64,000 bases of DNA from CBDFKU01 sp965248975 (GCA_965248975.1 CBDFKU010000020.1:248001-312000), one strand, 5' to 3'. Numbered from the stretch's first letter, positions 40,464 to 49,549 are shown. The notes: generated from the letters alone by a model not told the origin. Numbers and translations: made by a program.

Positions 40464-41339
40464 ATGAATACTATAAAGACCTTCGTGCTGATGCTGGTAC
40501 TTGGCGGAGTCTTCCTTCTAGCGGGATATTTTGTTGCGGGCTCTATCGGTATCATCATCGCCTTAGTCGGAGCTCTGGGATTGAACTTCTTCGCCTATTG
40601 GTCCAGCGACAAGCTGGCCCTCAGGATGGCCCACGCTCACGAGGTGACCCCGAACGACGACCCCGAGCTGCACCGGATCGTGGACGAGCAGGCCCATCAA
40701 GCCAACATCCCCAAGCCCAAAGTGTTCGTGATCAACAACGACTCCCCTAACGCCTTCGCCACGGGGCGAAATCCCAACCACGCCACCATCGCCGTGACCA
40801 CGGGCATTCGCCGACTGCTGAACCGGGACGAGCTAAGCGGGGTCATCGCCCACGAGTTGGCCCACGTAGGGAACAGGGATACCCTGATCATGACCATGGT
40901 AGCCACCATAGCCATGGCCATCGGTTTGCTTGCCTGGATTGGATATTTCATGTCGTTTTTCAGGAGGGCAGGCGGCTATGGAGGTCTAGCTAGCATCGTG
41001 GGTCTCCTCGTTGTGTGGTTAGTCCTTCCGGTTGTGGCCGCTCTGATACGAATGTCCATCTCCCGAGCCAGGGAGTACCAGGCAGACGCCACCGGTGCCC
41101 GCAACTCGGGCAATCCCAACGCCCTGGCCAGCGCCCTGGAGAAGCTGGAGCTGGGCTCCATTCGCAGGCCGATGAAGGTGCAGGAGGGCGTGGCCCATCT
41201 GTACATTGTAAACCCCCTCAAGGGCGACCCCGAGACGCAGCAAGCCCGAGGAGGAGGCGGATTGTCCGGTCTTTTCTCGAGCCACCCGCCGATTCCCGAG
41301 AGGGTGAAGCGCCTCCGGAACATGGGAACGAGCTGGTAG
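40464..41339 (+). CDS. htpX: Membrane zinc metalloprotease HtpX
   Basis: 291 residues. Two N-terminal membrane segments (~5-25, ~27-45), the zinc site GVIAHELAHVGNRD, a second membrane pair (~150-195) and SRAREYQADATGAR with the third ligand Glu. HtpX degrades damaged membrane proteins under heat or envelope stress. The length is normal for HtpX of M48B. The epimerase gene starts eight bases downstream. Confidence 0.94.
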   Translation: MNTIKTFVLMLVLGGVFLLAGYFVAGSIGIIIALVGALGLNFFAYWSSDKLALRMAHAHEVTPNDDPELHRIVDEQAHQANIPKPKVFVINNDSPNAFATGRNPNHATIAVTTGIRRLLNRDELSGVIAHELAHVGNRDTLIMTMVATIAMAIGLLAWIGYFMSFFRRAGGYGGLASIVGLLVVWLVLPVVAALIRMSISRAREYQADATGARNSGNPNALASALEKLELGSIRRPMKVQEGVAHLYIVNPLKGDPETQQARGGGGLSGLFSSHPPIPERVKRLRNMGTSW

Positions 41340-41347
41340 GCACGAGG

Positions 41348-42304
41348 TTGAATCCTAAAAAAATCCTCGTGACCGGTGGAGCCGGCTTTATAGCATCCCA
41401 TATCGTCGACAGGTACGTGTCGCTGGGTCACAAAGTCGTCATCGTGGACGATCTGAGCACGGGCAGGCTCCAGAACCTGAACAAGGGCGCCACCTTCTAC
41501 CACAGCAGCATAACCAAGCCCGGCCTCGAAGAGATCTTCGAGCGCGAGCAGCCCGAGATCGTCAACCACCACGCGGCCCAAATAAGCGTCGGCCGCTCGG
41601 TGAAGGACCCGGCCCACGACGCCGAGGTGAACATACAGGGCACCGTACGCCTCGTGGAGCTATCCAGAAGCTACGGGGTCGAGAAGTTCATTTTCGCCTC
41701 TTCGGGCGGCGCCATCTACGGCGAGCCCCAATACGTACCCTGCGACGAGGCCCATCCCATCAGCCCCCTCTCCCCTTACGCCTTGTCCAAGCATGTGGGC
41801 GAGGAATATCTGGAGATGTATCACAAGATATACCGGCTGGAGTACGTGATCCTCAGGTACGGCAACGTATACGGCCCGCGCCAGGACCCCCATGGCGAGG
41901 CCGGGGTCGTCTCCATCTTCGCTCAAGCCATGCTGGAAGGGAAGCAGCCGAAGATATACGGCACCGGCAACCAGGAGCGGGACTTCGTGTTCGTGGAAGA
42001 CGTTGTGGAAGCCAACGTTTGCGCCCTGAAGCACGGTCAGGGCGGGTACAACGTCGGGACCGGGCGAGGAACCTCGATCAACGAGGTATTCGGCCACCTT
42101 CGGGACATCACCAAGTATAAATGGGGCCCAATCTATGGCCCGACCCGGCCCGGAGAGGTGTTCAAGATCAGTCTGGATTACTCCAGGGTCCAGCAAGAGT
42201 TCGGATGGGAGCCCCGTGTCGCCCTGGAGAAAGGTCTTGCCGATACCGTTGAGTACTTCCGGAAGCTGGCCAAGGCCCCGGCCCACGACACCACGGCCCG
42301 GTAG
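41348..42304 (+). CDS. NAD-dependent sugar-nucleotide epimerase/dehydratase
   Basis: 318 residues of the extended SDR family: KKILVTGGAGFIASHIVDRY (NAD loop), VDDLSTG, the catalytic Ser in FASSGGAIYG, and the YALSK Tyr-Lys pair. Near the C-terminus is YNVGTGRGTSINEVFGHL. This layout suits UDP-glucose 4-epimerase or a related UDP-sugar epimerase; substrate residues do not decide. The start is probably TTG at 41348 with CACGAGG before it; the frame is open far upstream but overlaps htpX there. Confidence 0.88.
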   Translation: MNPKKILVTGGAGFIASHIVDRYVSLGHKVVIVDDLSTGRLQNLNKGATFYHSSITKPGLEEIFEREQPEIVNHHAAQISVGRSVKDPAHDAEVNIQGTVRLVELSRSYGVEKFIFASSGGAIYGEPQYVPCDEAHPISPLSPYALSKHVGEEYLEMYHKIYRLEYVILRYGNVYGPRQDPHGEAGVVSIFAQAMLEGKQPKIYGTGNQERDFVFVEDVVEANVCALKHGQGGYNVGTGRGTSINEVFGHLRDITKYKWGPIYGPTRPGEVFKISLDYSRVQQEFGWEPRVALEKGLADTVEYFRKLAKAPAHDTTAR

Positions 42305-42363
42305 TACGGGTCGGCTTCCCCTCTGCCGAATCCGCAGACAGGACTCGGGGTCCCGTTGAGATC

Positions 42364-44196
42364 CTAATGCCCAACCATGGCCCTGGCCTTATCACGTCCC
42401 CGCCGGTAGCGTTCGTCGCCGGACAGGGCGCGCTTGCGCAAGCGGATGTTTTTAGGAGTGACCTCCACCACCTCGTCCTCGGCGATGAAGTCCAGAGCCT
42501 CTTCCAGACTCATCGCGACGGGCGGCGTCAGCTTGACAGCAATATCCGCGGTGGAGGCCCGCATGTTGGTCATCTCCTTCCGCTTGCAGACGTTCACCGC
42601 CAGATCGCTATCCCGGGCGTGGGCTCCAACGATCATGCCCTCATAGACCGGGGTGCCGGGTTCGACGAAGGTCAGACCCCGCTGCTGGGCGTGGCTGAGG
42701 CCATAGGTGACAACCACGCCCGTTTCGGCGGCCACCAGGGCGCCGGTGCGGGTGGCCCTGACCTCTCCCTTCAGAGGCTCGTAACCCGTGAAGACGCTGT
42801 TCATCACGCCGTCGCCCCGGGTCGCCTTAAGGAAAAAGCTGCGGAAGCCGATCAGTCCCCGCGTGGCGATCGTGTACTCCAGGTAGACACGCCCCTGGCC
42901 GTCGTTGCGCATGTCCGTCATCTGGGCCAGCCGGGAGGCCAGGTTCTCGGTAAGTACCCCGATGCTCTCTTCGCCCACATCCAGCATCAGAAATTCGAAG
43001 GGCTCGATCTTCCGCCGGTTCTCGACGCGGACGATGGCCTCGGGCTTGGAGACCTGGAACTCGTAGCCCTCCCGGCGCATGGTCTCGATGAGGATCGCCA
43101 GATGAAGTTCGCCCCGCCCGGAGACCAGGAACACCTCGGGGCTGTCCGTCTCCTGCACGCGCAGGCTGACGTTGGTGTGGAGCTCGGCCATGAGCCGCTC
43201 ATGGAGCTTCCGCGAGGTCACGTACCGGCCGTCCTGCCCGGCGAAGGGAGAGGTGTTCACCCCGAAGGTCATCTGGATCGTCGGCTGGCCGATATCTATG
43301 CCAGGTAGTGCTTCCTGGTTGTCCACCGTTGCGATGGTGTCGCTGATGGCCACCTGTCCCAGGCCGGCCAGAGCGATTATCTCTCCCGCCTCCGCTTCCG
43401 TTATTTCCCGACGGGAAAGCCCCTCGAAGGCGAAAAGCCTGGCGACTTTGTGAAGGGATGAGGTGCCGTCCTGCCCGATGCGGGCGACGGGGTCGCCTAC
43501 GGAAACCTTCCCGCGAGCGATGCGTCCTACGGCGATCTGGCCCAGATGGCTGTCGTAGCTCAGGGCGGCCACCAGAAGCTGAAAGCTGCCCTGAATATCT
43601 CCCGAAGGGGGAGGGATATGGTCCAGGATAGCCTCGAAGAGGGGCGCCATGCTTTTGGGCTGGTCTCCCAGGTTGGTCAGGGCGTAGCCGTCTTTGGCGT
43701 CCGTATACAGAATAGATATGTCCAGCTGCTCAGCGTCGGTGGCCAGCTCCAGAAAGAGGTCCTGGGTCCGCTCGGCGACCTCGACCGGGCGGGCTGCCGG
43801 ACGGTCGATCTTGTTGATGACTACGATGGGTTTGAGCCGTTTCTGGAGGGCTTGTTTGAGAACGAACCGGGTCTGGGGCATCGGGCCGTCCACCGCGTCC
43901 ACGATCAGGAGGCAACCGTCGGCCATGTTCAGGACCCGTTCCACTTCGCCGCTGAAATCGGCATGGCCCGGGGTGTCGATGATATTGATCTTAACGCCGG
44001 CGTAGGTGATGGATGTGTTCTTGGCAAGGATGGTTATGCCTTTCTCCCGCTCCAGCTCGTTGCTGTCCATGATCAGATCGCCAACCTGCTGGTTGTCCCG
44101 AAAGATATGGCTCTGCTTGAGCATGGCGTCCACCAGGGTGGTCTTGCCATGGTCCACGTGGGCGATGATGGCGATATTCCTGATATCCGATGGCAT
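42364..44196 (-). CDS. typA: Translational GTPase TypA/BipA
   Basis: 610 residues. G motifs: AHVDHGKTTLVDAML, REKGITILAKN, DTPGHADFSGEVERVL, NKIDRPAARP. The BipA C-terminal domain is complete (SLEEALDFIAEDEVVEVTPKNIRLRKRAL). It assists 50S assembly and growth at low temperature or under stress. Its leader has an extended -10 promoter and a hairpin with a U-tract, suggesting early control. Confidence 0.95.
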   Translation of the reverse strand: MPSDIRNIAIIAHVDHGKTTLVDAMLKQSHIFRDNQQVGDLIMDSNELEREKGITILAKNTSITYAGVKINIIDTPGHADFSGEVERVLNMADGCLLIVDAVDGPMPQTRFVLKQALQKRLKPIVVINKIDRPAARPVEVAERTQDLFLELATDAEQLDISILYTDAKDGYALTNLGDQPKSMAPLFEAILDHIPPPSGDIQGSFQLLVAALSYDSHLGQIAVGRIARGKVSVGDPVARIGQDGTSSLHKVARLFAFEGLSRREITEAEAGEIIALAGLGQVAISDTIATVDNQEALPGIDIGQPTIQMTFGVNTSPFAGQDGRYVTSRKLHERLMAELHTNVSLRVQETDSPEVFLVSGRGELHLAILIETMRREGYEFQVSKPEAIVRVENRRKIEPFEFLMLDVGEESIGVLTENLASRLAQMTDMRNDGQGRVYLEYTIATRGLIGFRSFFLKATRGDGVMNSVFTGYEPLKGEVRATRTGALVAAETGVVVTYGLSHAQQRGLTFVEPGTPVYEGMIVGAHARDSDLAVNVCKRKEMTNMRASTADIAVKLTPPVAMSLEEALDFIAEDEVVEVTPKNIRLRKRALSGDERYRRGRDKARAMVGH

Positions 44197-44216
44197 TGAT
44201 AAGATAACCTTGAGCG

Positions 44217-44240
44217 AAAAAATTGGCCCCGAAGGGCCAG
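44217..44240 (-). terminator. Hairpin plus U6 tract in the typA leader
   Basis: On the minus strand TGGCCC-TTCG-GGGCCA (44239-44224), closed by a stable UUCG loop, then ATTTTTT (44222-44217). It lies between the predicted typA promoter and the typA ATG at 44196. It may be an attenuator, an mRNA-protecting 5' hairpin, or a second terminator for read-through from the DUF1501 gene. Confidence 0.65.
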
Positions 44241-44252
44241 CGCACCATAACG

Positions 44253-44261
44253 ATTATAGCA
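44253..44261 (-). promoter_or_regulatory. Extended -10 promoter for typA
   Basis: TGCTATAAT on the minus strand (TGnTATAAT). No good -35 box, as expected for extended -10 promoters. The predicted start is ~50 bases before the ATG. Confidence 0.6.
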
Positions 44262-44290
44262 TAGTTAGAGAGAGCCCTTCCGGCCGGCCA

Positions 44291-44327
44291 GAAAAAGGAA
44301 GGGACCGGGGAATATATTCCCCGGTCC
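44291..44327 (-). terminator. Intrinsic terminator after the DUF1501 gene
   Basis: A perfect 11-bp stem (GGACCGGGGAA with TTCCCCGGTCC, loop TATA) at 44302-44327, followed on the minus strand by CCTTCCTTTTTC. It is ~30 bases beyond the DUF1501 stop. Confidence 0.8.
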
Positions 44328-44355
44328 TTTCGTAGCTGCTACGGTTCTGAGGAAT

Positions 44356-45486
44356 CTACTTCTTGAGGAAGTCGATCCTAGGGAAGTCACCGCCCACTAT
44401 GGGCTTGGCCTCCACTCCCATCCAGTCCTCCAGGATCGTGGAGTACACTCCTCGGAAGTCGAGGTTCGGCACCATGTCGCCGAATTGCAGGTCCTCCGCT
44501 TTACGGGAGGGATACTCGCTGTGGTGGCCTCCCACGACGGCGTCGCCGATCACGAACGCGGCCCCGGCGGCGCCATGGTCCGTACCCGAGCCGTTGTCCC
44601 GGACCCTACGGCCGAACTCGGAGAACATGAATACGATGACGTTATCGGCGGCGTCGTGTTCCCTGAGGTCCTGGTAGAAGTCGGAAACGGCGTCGGAGAC
44701 GTCCTTCCATAGCTGGTTCAGCATGGGACCTTCGTTGGCGTGGGAGTCGAAGCTGGAGTGGTCGGTGTAGAAGATTCGCGTGCCGAAGCCGGCCAGGTGG
44801 GTCTGGGCAATGTCACGCATCTTCTTGGCTATCGGGGTTTCGGCGTACTCTACCGAGGACGAGTACATTCCGGGGGCAGTCCTGAGGATGTCGGCGCCCT
44901 TGAGAGCGTCCAGGCCGGTCTGGCTGAGGTAGTCCATGACATAGCCGGAACCCACGGCCGGGGCGTACATGCGGCCGAACCGGTCCAGGGCCGCGCTCCT
45001 CTGGTCCTCTTCCAGGCTGGTTAACAGGCCGTATGTGGCCAGGTCGGACACCGACGCTACAGAAACGCCGGGCATCGCCAGCGCCCTGGGTAGGCCGGCG
45101 CCGTAGTTCACGGTGGTCAGCACATTTCCCTTATTGGGGTCCAACTCTTTGGTAGCCTTCCCCAGCCAGCCCTCGGTGCCTACCTTGTCCGGCTCGCAGG
45201 TGTGCCAGATGTCCATCGAGCGGAAGTGGGACCGGGGCGAGTTTGGATAGCCGATGCCGTGGATTATGGCCACTTTGCCTTCGTCCCAAAGCTCCTTGAT
45301 AGGCGCCATCTGGGGGTGCAGCCCGAACTCGTCGTCCAGGCGGATGATTTCTTCGTCGGGGATTCCTATGGCGGGATGGTTGTCTCTGTAAAGGGGATCC
45401 GTGTACGGGATGACGGTGTTCAGGTAGTCGTTACCACCCGTCAGCTGTAGCACCACAAATACCGGGTCTTTCTTAATGGACGCCAT
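44356..45486 (-). CDS. DUF1501 family protein (alkaline-phosphatase-like fold)
   Basis: 376 residues: FVVLQLTGGNDYLNTVIPY at the N-terminus, AIIHGIGYPNSPRSHFRSMDIWHT, then TRIFYTDHSSFDSHANE, VIVFMFSEFGRRVRDNGSGTDHGAAGAAFVIG. These match DUF1501, related to sulfatases/phosphatases, with Asp and His suited to metal binding. Most members have a Tat signal; this one starts directly at the core with none, so it is probably cytoplasmic. The frequent DUF1800 partner is absent. GGAGG precedes the ATG. Function unknown. Confidence 0.88.
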   Translation of the reverse strand: MASIKKDPVFVVLQLTGGNDYLNTVIPYTDPLYRDNHPAIGIPDEEIIRLDDEFGLHPQMAPIKELWDEGKVAIIHGIGYPNSPRSHFRSMDIWHTCEPDKVGTEGWLGKATKELDPNKGNVLTTVNYGAGLPRALAMPGVSVASVSDLATYGLLTSLEEDQRSAALDRFGRMYAPAVGSGYVMDYLSQTGLDALKGADILRTAPGMYSSSVEYAETPIAKKMRDIAQTHLAGFGTRIFYTDHSSFDSHANEGPMLNQLWKDVSDAVSDFYQDLREHDAADNVIVFMFSEFGRRVRDNGSGTDHGAAGAAFVIGDAVVGGHHSEYPSRKAEDLQFGDMVPNLDFRGVYSTILEDWMGVEAKPIVGGDFPRIDFLKK

Positions 45487-45556
45487 GCCTTGTCCTCCTT
45501 CACGGGGTATTGAGCTTCTAGTTTACGATGGTACGTCCCTGGGAAGGCCAATCCCC

Positions 45557-45585
45557 ATCTTAGTATAGCTGTATTTCTTTGTCAA
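45557..45585 (-). promoter_or_regulatory. Sigma70-like promoter for the DUF1501 gene
   Basis: On the minus strand a perfect TTGACA (45580-45585), 17 bases, TAAGAT (45557-45562), ~70 bases before the ATG. Confidence 0.6.
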
Positions 45586-45619
45586 TAAAAACGGTCCTCC
45601 GCCCAACACGATCTGTGGC

Positions 45620-46588
45620 CTAGGGAATCAGGAGCAGCTTCCCGGTGGTGAGGCGTCCCTCCATGAGACGATGGGCCTCCGACGTCTCCGAAAGGGGGAA
45701 GGTCCCGCCGACTCGCAGCTCCAGCTCCCCCGAAGCGACCAACCCCAGCACCTCACCAGCCCGCCAGAGGAGCTCTTCCCTGTCGGCGGTGTAGTTGCTG
45801 AGAAAGGTGCGCGTCAGAAACGTCGATCCCGGCAGGCTGGCCAGGTCCAGTGGAGGAACGGGCCCGCTGGCCTGGCCGTACAGCGACATGCAGCCCCGTG
45901 GCGCCAAGCAACGGAGGCTCTGATCGAAGGTGGACCGGCCCACCGAGTCGTAGACGGCCTGGACCCCACGGCCTTCGGTGGCCCCCTTCACCTCTTCCTC
46001 GAAGTCCTCTCGCGTGTACACGATGGTCTTATCGGCCCCCGCTTCCGTCGCGATCGCCGCCTTCTCGTCAGTGGAGACGGTGGCGAACACGAAGGCTCCT
46101 GCCCGTTTGGCCATCTGGACCACGAGTGACCCGGTGCCGCCGGCTGCGGCGTGTACCAGGACCGAGTCGCCCGGCTTCAGCGGACGCACGTCGTGCACCA
46201 GGCAGTGAGCGGTCATGCCCTGGAGTATCGTCGTTGCTGCGGCCCTGGCGTCCAGGCCCGCCGGCACCGGCACCAGAAGCCGGGAGGGCACCACCATCTT
46301 CTCGGCGTAGGCGCCCGTCTGCTGTCCGTAGAAGGTAACCAGGTCGCCCACCTTGGCTTCGGTCACTCCCGCCCCGACGGCCGCAACCACGCCGGCGGCT
46401 TCCCTGCCCAGGGTCAAGGGGAGGCCCGAGACGGGGATCGACCCCCTGCGGGTGGCCACGTCGGCGAAGTTGAGGCCGACGGCCTGGACGTCCAGAAGCG
46501 CCTCACCCGGTCCTGGAACCGGTTCCGGGCAGTCCTCGTACCTGAGCACCTCCGGGCCTCCCACTTCGTGCATCCGAACTGCCTTCAT
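45620..46588 (-). CDS. Zinc-independent quinone oxidoreductase (MDR superfamily)
   Basis: 322 residues: MKAVRMHEVGGPEVLRYEDCPEPVPGPGEALLDVQAVGLNFADVATRRG is the QOR N-terminus. LGREAAGVVAAVGAGV lacks the structural zinc Cys cluster, and SVLVHAAAGGTGSLVVQMAKRAGAFVFATVS is the NADPH loop (AAxGGxG). It reduces quinones or enones with NADPH. No neighbour suggests a specific substrate. Its stop is 34 bases from the DUF1501 promoter. Confidence 0.92.
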   Translation of the reverse strand: MKAVRMHEVGGPEVLRYEDCPEPVPGPGEALLDVQAVGLNFADVATRRGSIPVSGLPLTLGREAAGVVAAVGAGVTEAKVGDLVTFYGQQTGAYAEKMVVPSRLLVPVPAGLDARAAATTILQGMTAHCLVHDVRPLKPGDSVLVHAAAGGTGSLVVQMAKRAGAFVFATVSTDEKAAIATEAGADKTIVYTREDFEEEVKGATEGRGVQAVYDSVGRSTFDQSLRCLAPRGCMSLYGQASGPVPPLDLASLPGSTFLTRTFLSNYTADREELLWRAGEVLGLVASGELELRVGGTFPLSETSEAHRLMEGRLTTGKLLLIP

Positions 46589-46772
46589 TTCCGCTCCCTC
46601 CTCTTTCCGGTTGTCGGCGATAGCCCGGGATACGTCGGGCCTGTGGGCACCGCGAAATCCCTCACCTTTGGGGCCTTGCCCCCGTCGACTTTTAGCCTCA
46701 ACTGGTAGCGACGCAGGGCATATGGTATATTATTAGCCGGCTCGGGCCACATTCTACTCGAGGGGGCAAAGT

Positions 46773-46940
46773 ATGGCCAGGCAGACGATAGATATAAAGG
46801 CCCAGGAAACCAAGCCCATGAAGCTGAGTCCCGCCGTCTTCATTCCCAAGATGGCGTTCCCTATTTCCAACCAGACCGGCCTGGATATCAGGGTGGTCGT
46901 GGATGGCAAGAACATCCGTATCGAGAAGCAGGAAAGCTAG
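46773..46940 (+). CDS. Small beta-rich protein of unknown function
   Basis: 55 residues: ARQTIDIKAQETKPMKLSPAVFIPKMAFPISNQTGLDIRVVVDGKNIRIEKQES. The pattern of short strands ending in VVVDGKNIRIEK resembles a SpoVT/AbrB-like or beta-hairpin module, which is a weak inference. GAGGGGGCAAAGT is upstream and a weak extended -10 (TGGTATATT, 46723-46731) lies ~42 bases before. The stop overlaps the glycosyltransferase stop by four bases, tail to tail. Confidence 0.6.
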   Translation: MARQTIDIKAQETKPMKLSPAVFIPKMAFPISNQTGLDIRVVVDGKNIRIEKQES

Positions 46941-47686
46941 GAGCGGTTCTCCTGGCCTTCCTGAAAGGGCGAGGGGACTGGAGGAATACCCCCGAAGCGT
47001 AGCCTCAGCAGTCCCTTTATGTCCTCCCAGGCGGTCCGCAAGATCTTGACCCGGCTGTCGGGGTCGTCCTCCCAGCGAACCGGAATCTCCTTGATCCTGA
47101 ATCCCCATCGGGCGGCGATCACCAGTAGCTCTGTGTCAAAGAACCAGTTGCCGTCCTTGATCAACGGCAGCAAAGCCTGGGCGGTGGCGCGGTCCACAGC
47201 CTTGAAACCGCACTGAGCGTCCCGGAAGGGCGTAAAGAACATAGCCCTTATCATGGTGCTGTAGCACCGGGAGATGAACTCCCGCTTCAAGGAGCGTTTC
47301 ACCCTGGCGCCCCTGGCCAGACGGCTCCCGATGGCGATGTTGGACCCCTCCTCGACGGCCTTCACCATCTGCGGGAAATGGACCAGGTCGGTGGATAGGT
47401 CCACGTCCATGTATGTGACTATATCGGCAGTGCTCTCTGTCCAGATCTGGCGCAGGGCGCGTCCCCGGCCCTTCTGGGGTACATGGACGCAGCTAACCCC
47501 CGGATATTGATTCGAGAGCATCTCCCCGACGGACAGAGTGCTGTCGGTAGAGCCGTTGTCGGCGATGGTCACCCGCCAGGGGTAGTCCAGGTTTTCCCGC
47601 AGGAACCTGGTCAGGATCTCGATACTACGGGGCAGATCCTTCTCTTCGTTGTAGACCGGTATTACTATTTCGATGGTGCTGGCCAT
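46937..47686 (-). CDS. Family 2 glycosyltransferase (dolichyl-phosphate glycosyltransferase type)
   Basis: 249 residues: EIVIPVYNEEKDLPRSIEILTRFLRE (N-terminal nucleotide fold), VTIADNGSTDST, YMDVDLSTDLVHFP (DxD-like metal site), IAIGSRLARGARVKRSLKREFISRCYS and DAQCGFKAVDRATAQALLP. This matches ALG5/DPM1-like enzymes moving a sugar from UDP or GDP to a polyprenyl phosphate. No membrane helices, so it acts at the inner membrane surface. It follows purH by 27 bases and probably shares that transcript. Confidence 0.9.
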   Translation of the reverse strand: MASTIEIVIPVYNEEKDLPRSIEILTRFLRENLDYPWRVTIADNGSTDSTLSVGEMLSNQYPGVSCVHVPQKGRGRALRQIWTESTADIVTYMDVDLSTDLVHFPQMVKAVEEGSNIAIGSRLARGARVKRSLKREFISRCYSTMIRAMFFTPFRDAQCGFKAVDRATAQALLPLIKDGNWFFDTELLVIAARWGFRIKEIPVRWEDDPDSRVKILRTAWEDIKGLLRLRFGGIPPVPSPFQEGQENRS

Positions 47687-47713
47687 ACTCGACCTTGATA
47701 CCTCGGTGGAACT

Positions 47714-49270
47714 CTAGTGCCTGAAATGCCTGATCCCGGTAACCACCATGGCGATCTCGTGCTCGTCCGCCGCCGCGATCACCTCTTCGTCCCGAATCGA
47801 CCCGCCCGGCTGGACCACGGCGGTGATCCCTCCGCGGGCGGCTTCCTCGATGCTGTCGGCGAAGGGGAAGAAGGCGTCTGATGCCAGGACGCTCCCCTTG
47901 GCCGAGTCTCCGGCCGCCATAAGGGCAAGGTGTACGCTGTTGACCCGGTTGGGCTGCCCGGCCCCCATTCCCAGCAGGGTATTGTTCTTTACCAGCACGA
48001 TGGCGTTGGATTTGATGTGCTTGCCCGCCTTCCAGGCGAAGGCCAGGTCGCTCAACTCCCCTGCCGTCGGCGCGCGCTTGGTAACCGCCTCCCATGAAGA
48101 GGGGTCTTCCGTGATGTCGTCCTGGGTCTGCACCAGAATGCCGCCGCTCAGGGGACGGATGTCGTAGGAGACTGCACCATCCCTAGGCTGCGGCACGGAC
48201 AGGATGCGCAGGTTGCGGCGCTTCTTCAGTATCTCCAACGCTTCCGGCTCGTATCCGGGGGCTACGACGACCTCGTAGAAGATGTCGTTCATCTCCTGGG
48301 CGGCTTCGGCGCCCACTGTGCGGTTGAATCCGACGATCCCACCGAAGGCGGACACCGGGTCCCCGGAGTAGGCCCGTCGATAGGCCTCCGCCTGGTCGGA
48401 ATGGCCTGCCAGACCGCAGGGATTGGTATGCTTTATGACGGCCACCGCCGTCTGCTCGAAGTCGCCGACGGTGCGCCAGGCGGCCTCTGCATCCAGAAGG
48501 TTGTTGAAGGAGAGCTCGCGGCCATGAAGCTGCTGGGCCTCGGCTATCCCGCCGCTTCCACCCGACGACGGCACGTAGAGGCCGGCCTTCTGGTGGGGGT
48601 TCTCGCCGTAGCGCAGCTCCTGTACCCTCCTGTATTCGATTGACAGCTCCTGTGGCATCGCAGAGTCCTGCCCCTCATCGGCAGGGGAAGAGCCGTTCTC
48701 CGGGTGGTCCAGGTATCCGGCCACGGCCGTGTCGTAACGGGAAACGTGGTGGAATGCCTTCTGGGCCAGGCGGCGGCGCTCCTCGGGGGATAGCCCCGGT
48801 CCCGAAAGGCGCTCGGCGACCCAGCCGTAGTCCGCCGGGTCCACCACGACGGCGACCGACGGGAAGTTCTTGGCCCCGGCCCTGAGCATGGTTGGGCCGC
48901 CGATGTCGATGTTCTCCAGGGCGTCGTCCAGGGTGACGCCGGGCTTGCTGATGGTTTCCACGAAGGGGTAGAGGTTCACCACGACCATGTCGATCGCACC
49001 GATGCCCTGCTTCTCCAACTCCTTCATGTGGTCGGGGCTGTCCCGCCGGGCCAGCAGGCCGCCGTGGACCCGAGGATGTAGCGTCTTGACCCTGCCGTCG
49101 AGGATCTCGGGAAAGCCCGTGAGGTCGGAGACCTGCTCGACAGGAAGGCCTTCCTGGGTGAGGCTGCGATGGGTGCCGCCGGTGCTGATCAGGGTTGCGC
49201 CTATCCGGTGCAGCGAGCGGGCGAACTCCAGGATTCCGGTCTTGTCGTATACGCTGATAAGAGCTCTCAT
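47714..49270 (-). CDS. purH: Bifunctional AICAR transformylase/IMP cyclohydrolase
   Basis: 518 residues doing the last two steps of IMP synthesis. The MGS-like cyclohydrolase is N-terminal (ALISVYDKTGILEFARSLHRIGATLISTGGTHRSL, DGRVKTLHPRVHGG). The transformylase is C-terminal (LRYGENPHQKAGLY, GKELSFNN-like GRELSFNNLLDAEAAW, IKHTNPCGLA, QPNRVNS, and SDAFFPFADSIEEAARGGITAVVQPGGSIRDEEVI). ATG 49270 sits after GAGGGAG; a GTG-initiated start two codons earlier is possible. Confidence 0.96.
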   Translation of the reverse strand: MRALISVYDKTGILEFARSLHRIGATLISTGGTHRSLTQEGLPVEQVSDLTGFPEILDGRVKTLHPRVHGGLLARRDSPDHMKELEKQGIGAIDMVVVNLYPFVETISKPGVTLDDALENIDIGGPTMLRAGAKNFPSVAVVVDPADYGWVAERLSGPGLSPEERRRLAQKAFHHVSRYDTAVAGYLDHPENGSSPADEGQDSAMPQELSIEYRRVQELRYGENPHQKAGLYVPSSGGSGGIAEAQQLHGRELSFNNLLDAEAAWRTVGDFEQTAVAVIKHTNPCGLAGHSDQAEAYRRAYSGDPVSAFGGIVGFNRTVGAEAAQEMNDIFYEVVVAPGYEPEALEILKKRRNLRILSVPQPRDGAVSYDIRPLSGGILVQTQDDITEDPSSWEAVTKRAPTAGELSDLAFAWKAGKHIKSNAIVLVKNNTLLGMGAGQPNRVNSVHLALMAAGDSAKGSVLASDAFFPFADSIEEAARGGITAVVQPGGSIRDEEVIAAADEHEIAMVVTGIRHFRH

Positions 49271-49294
49271 CCACACTCCCTCTACATTTGAGTC

Positions 49295-49537
49295 TTAATC
49301 GTTTTCTACCAGACCATCGTTGCAGCTAGCGCCCTCTGCGGTGTCGCCTAGGTGGTCGAGGCGGTCTTGTCTCCGCCGTTCGAGATCGCGGGCGGCGTCA
49401 AAAGGCTCCTCCGCTTGAGCGGCGACTCGTTTTCTTATACGACTGAGACGTTCTGGCACCTCACTCTGTGATGTGGGATCCTGGCGGTTCCGATAGCGAT
49501 CCGACTCTTCGGAGTCCATTCTAACCTGCGACGTCAT
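49295..49537 (-). CDS. Small charged protein between purM and purH
   Basis: 80 residues, very rich in Arg, Asp, Glu and Gln (RMDSEESDRYRNRQDPTSQSEVPERLSRIRKRVAAQAEEPFDAARDLERRRQDRLDHLGD). It starts 13 bases after the purM stop and ends 24 bases before purH, filling the gap in the same direction. No good Shine-Dalgarno site is seen. It would be largely helical or disordered. Real expression is uncertain. Confidence 0.4.
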   Translation of the reverse strand: MTSQVRMDSEESDRYRNRQDPTSQSEVPERLSRIRKRVAAQAEEPFDAARDLERRRQDRLDHLGDTAEGASCNDGLVEND

Positions 49538-49549
49538 CGTTATGGTGGC

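Noticed and set aside
41015..41347. An upstream extension of the epimerase frame by ~110 codons
   Set aside because: It overlaps the conserved end of htpX and is basic, low-complexity shadow sequence. The epimerase N-terminus begins at the NAD loop just after TTG 41348.
46773..46940. Firm assignment of the 55-residue protein as an AbrB-type antitoxin
   Set aside because: No toxin gene is adjacent and the fold likeness is weak; left as unknown.
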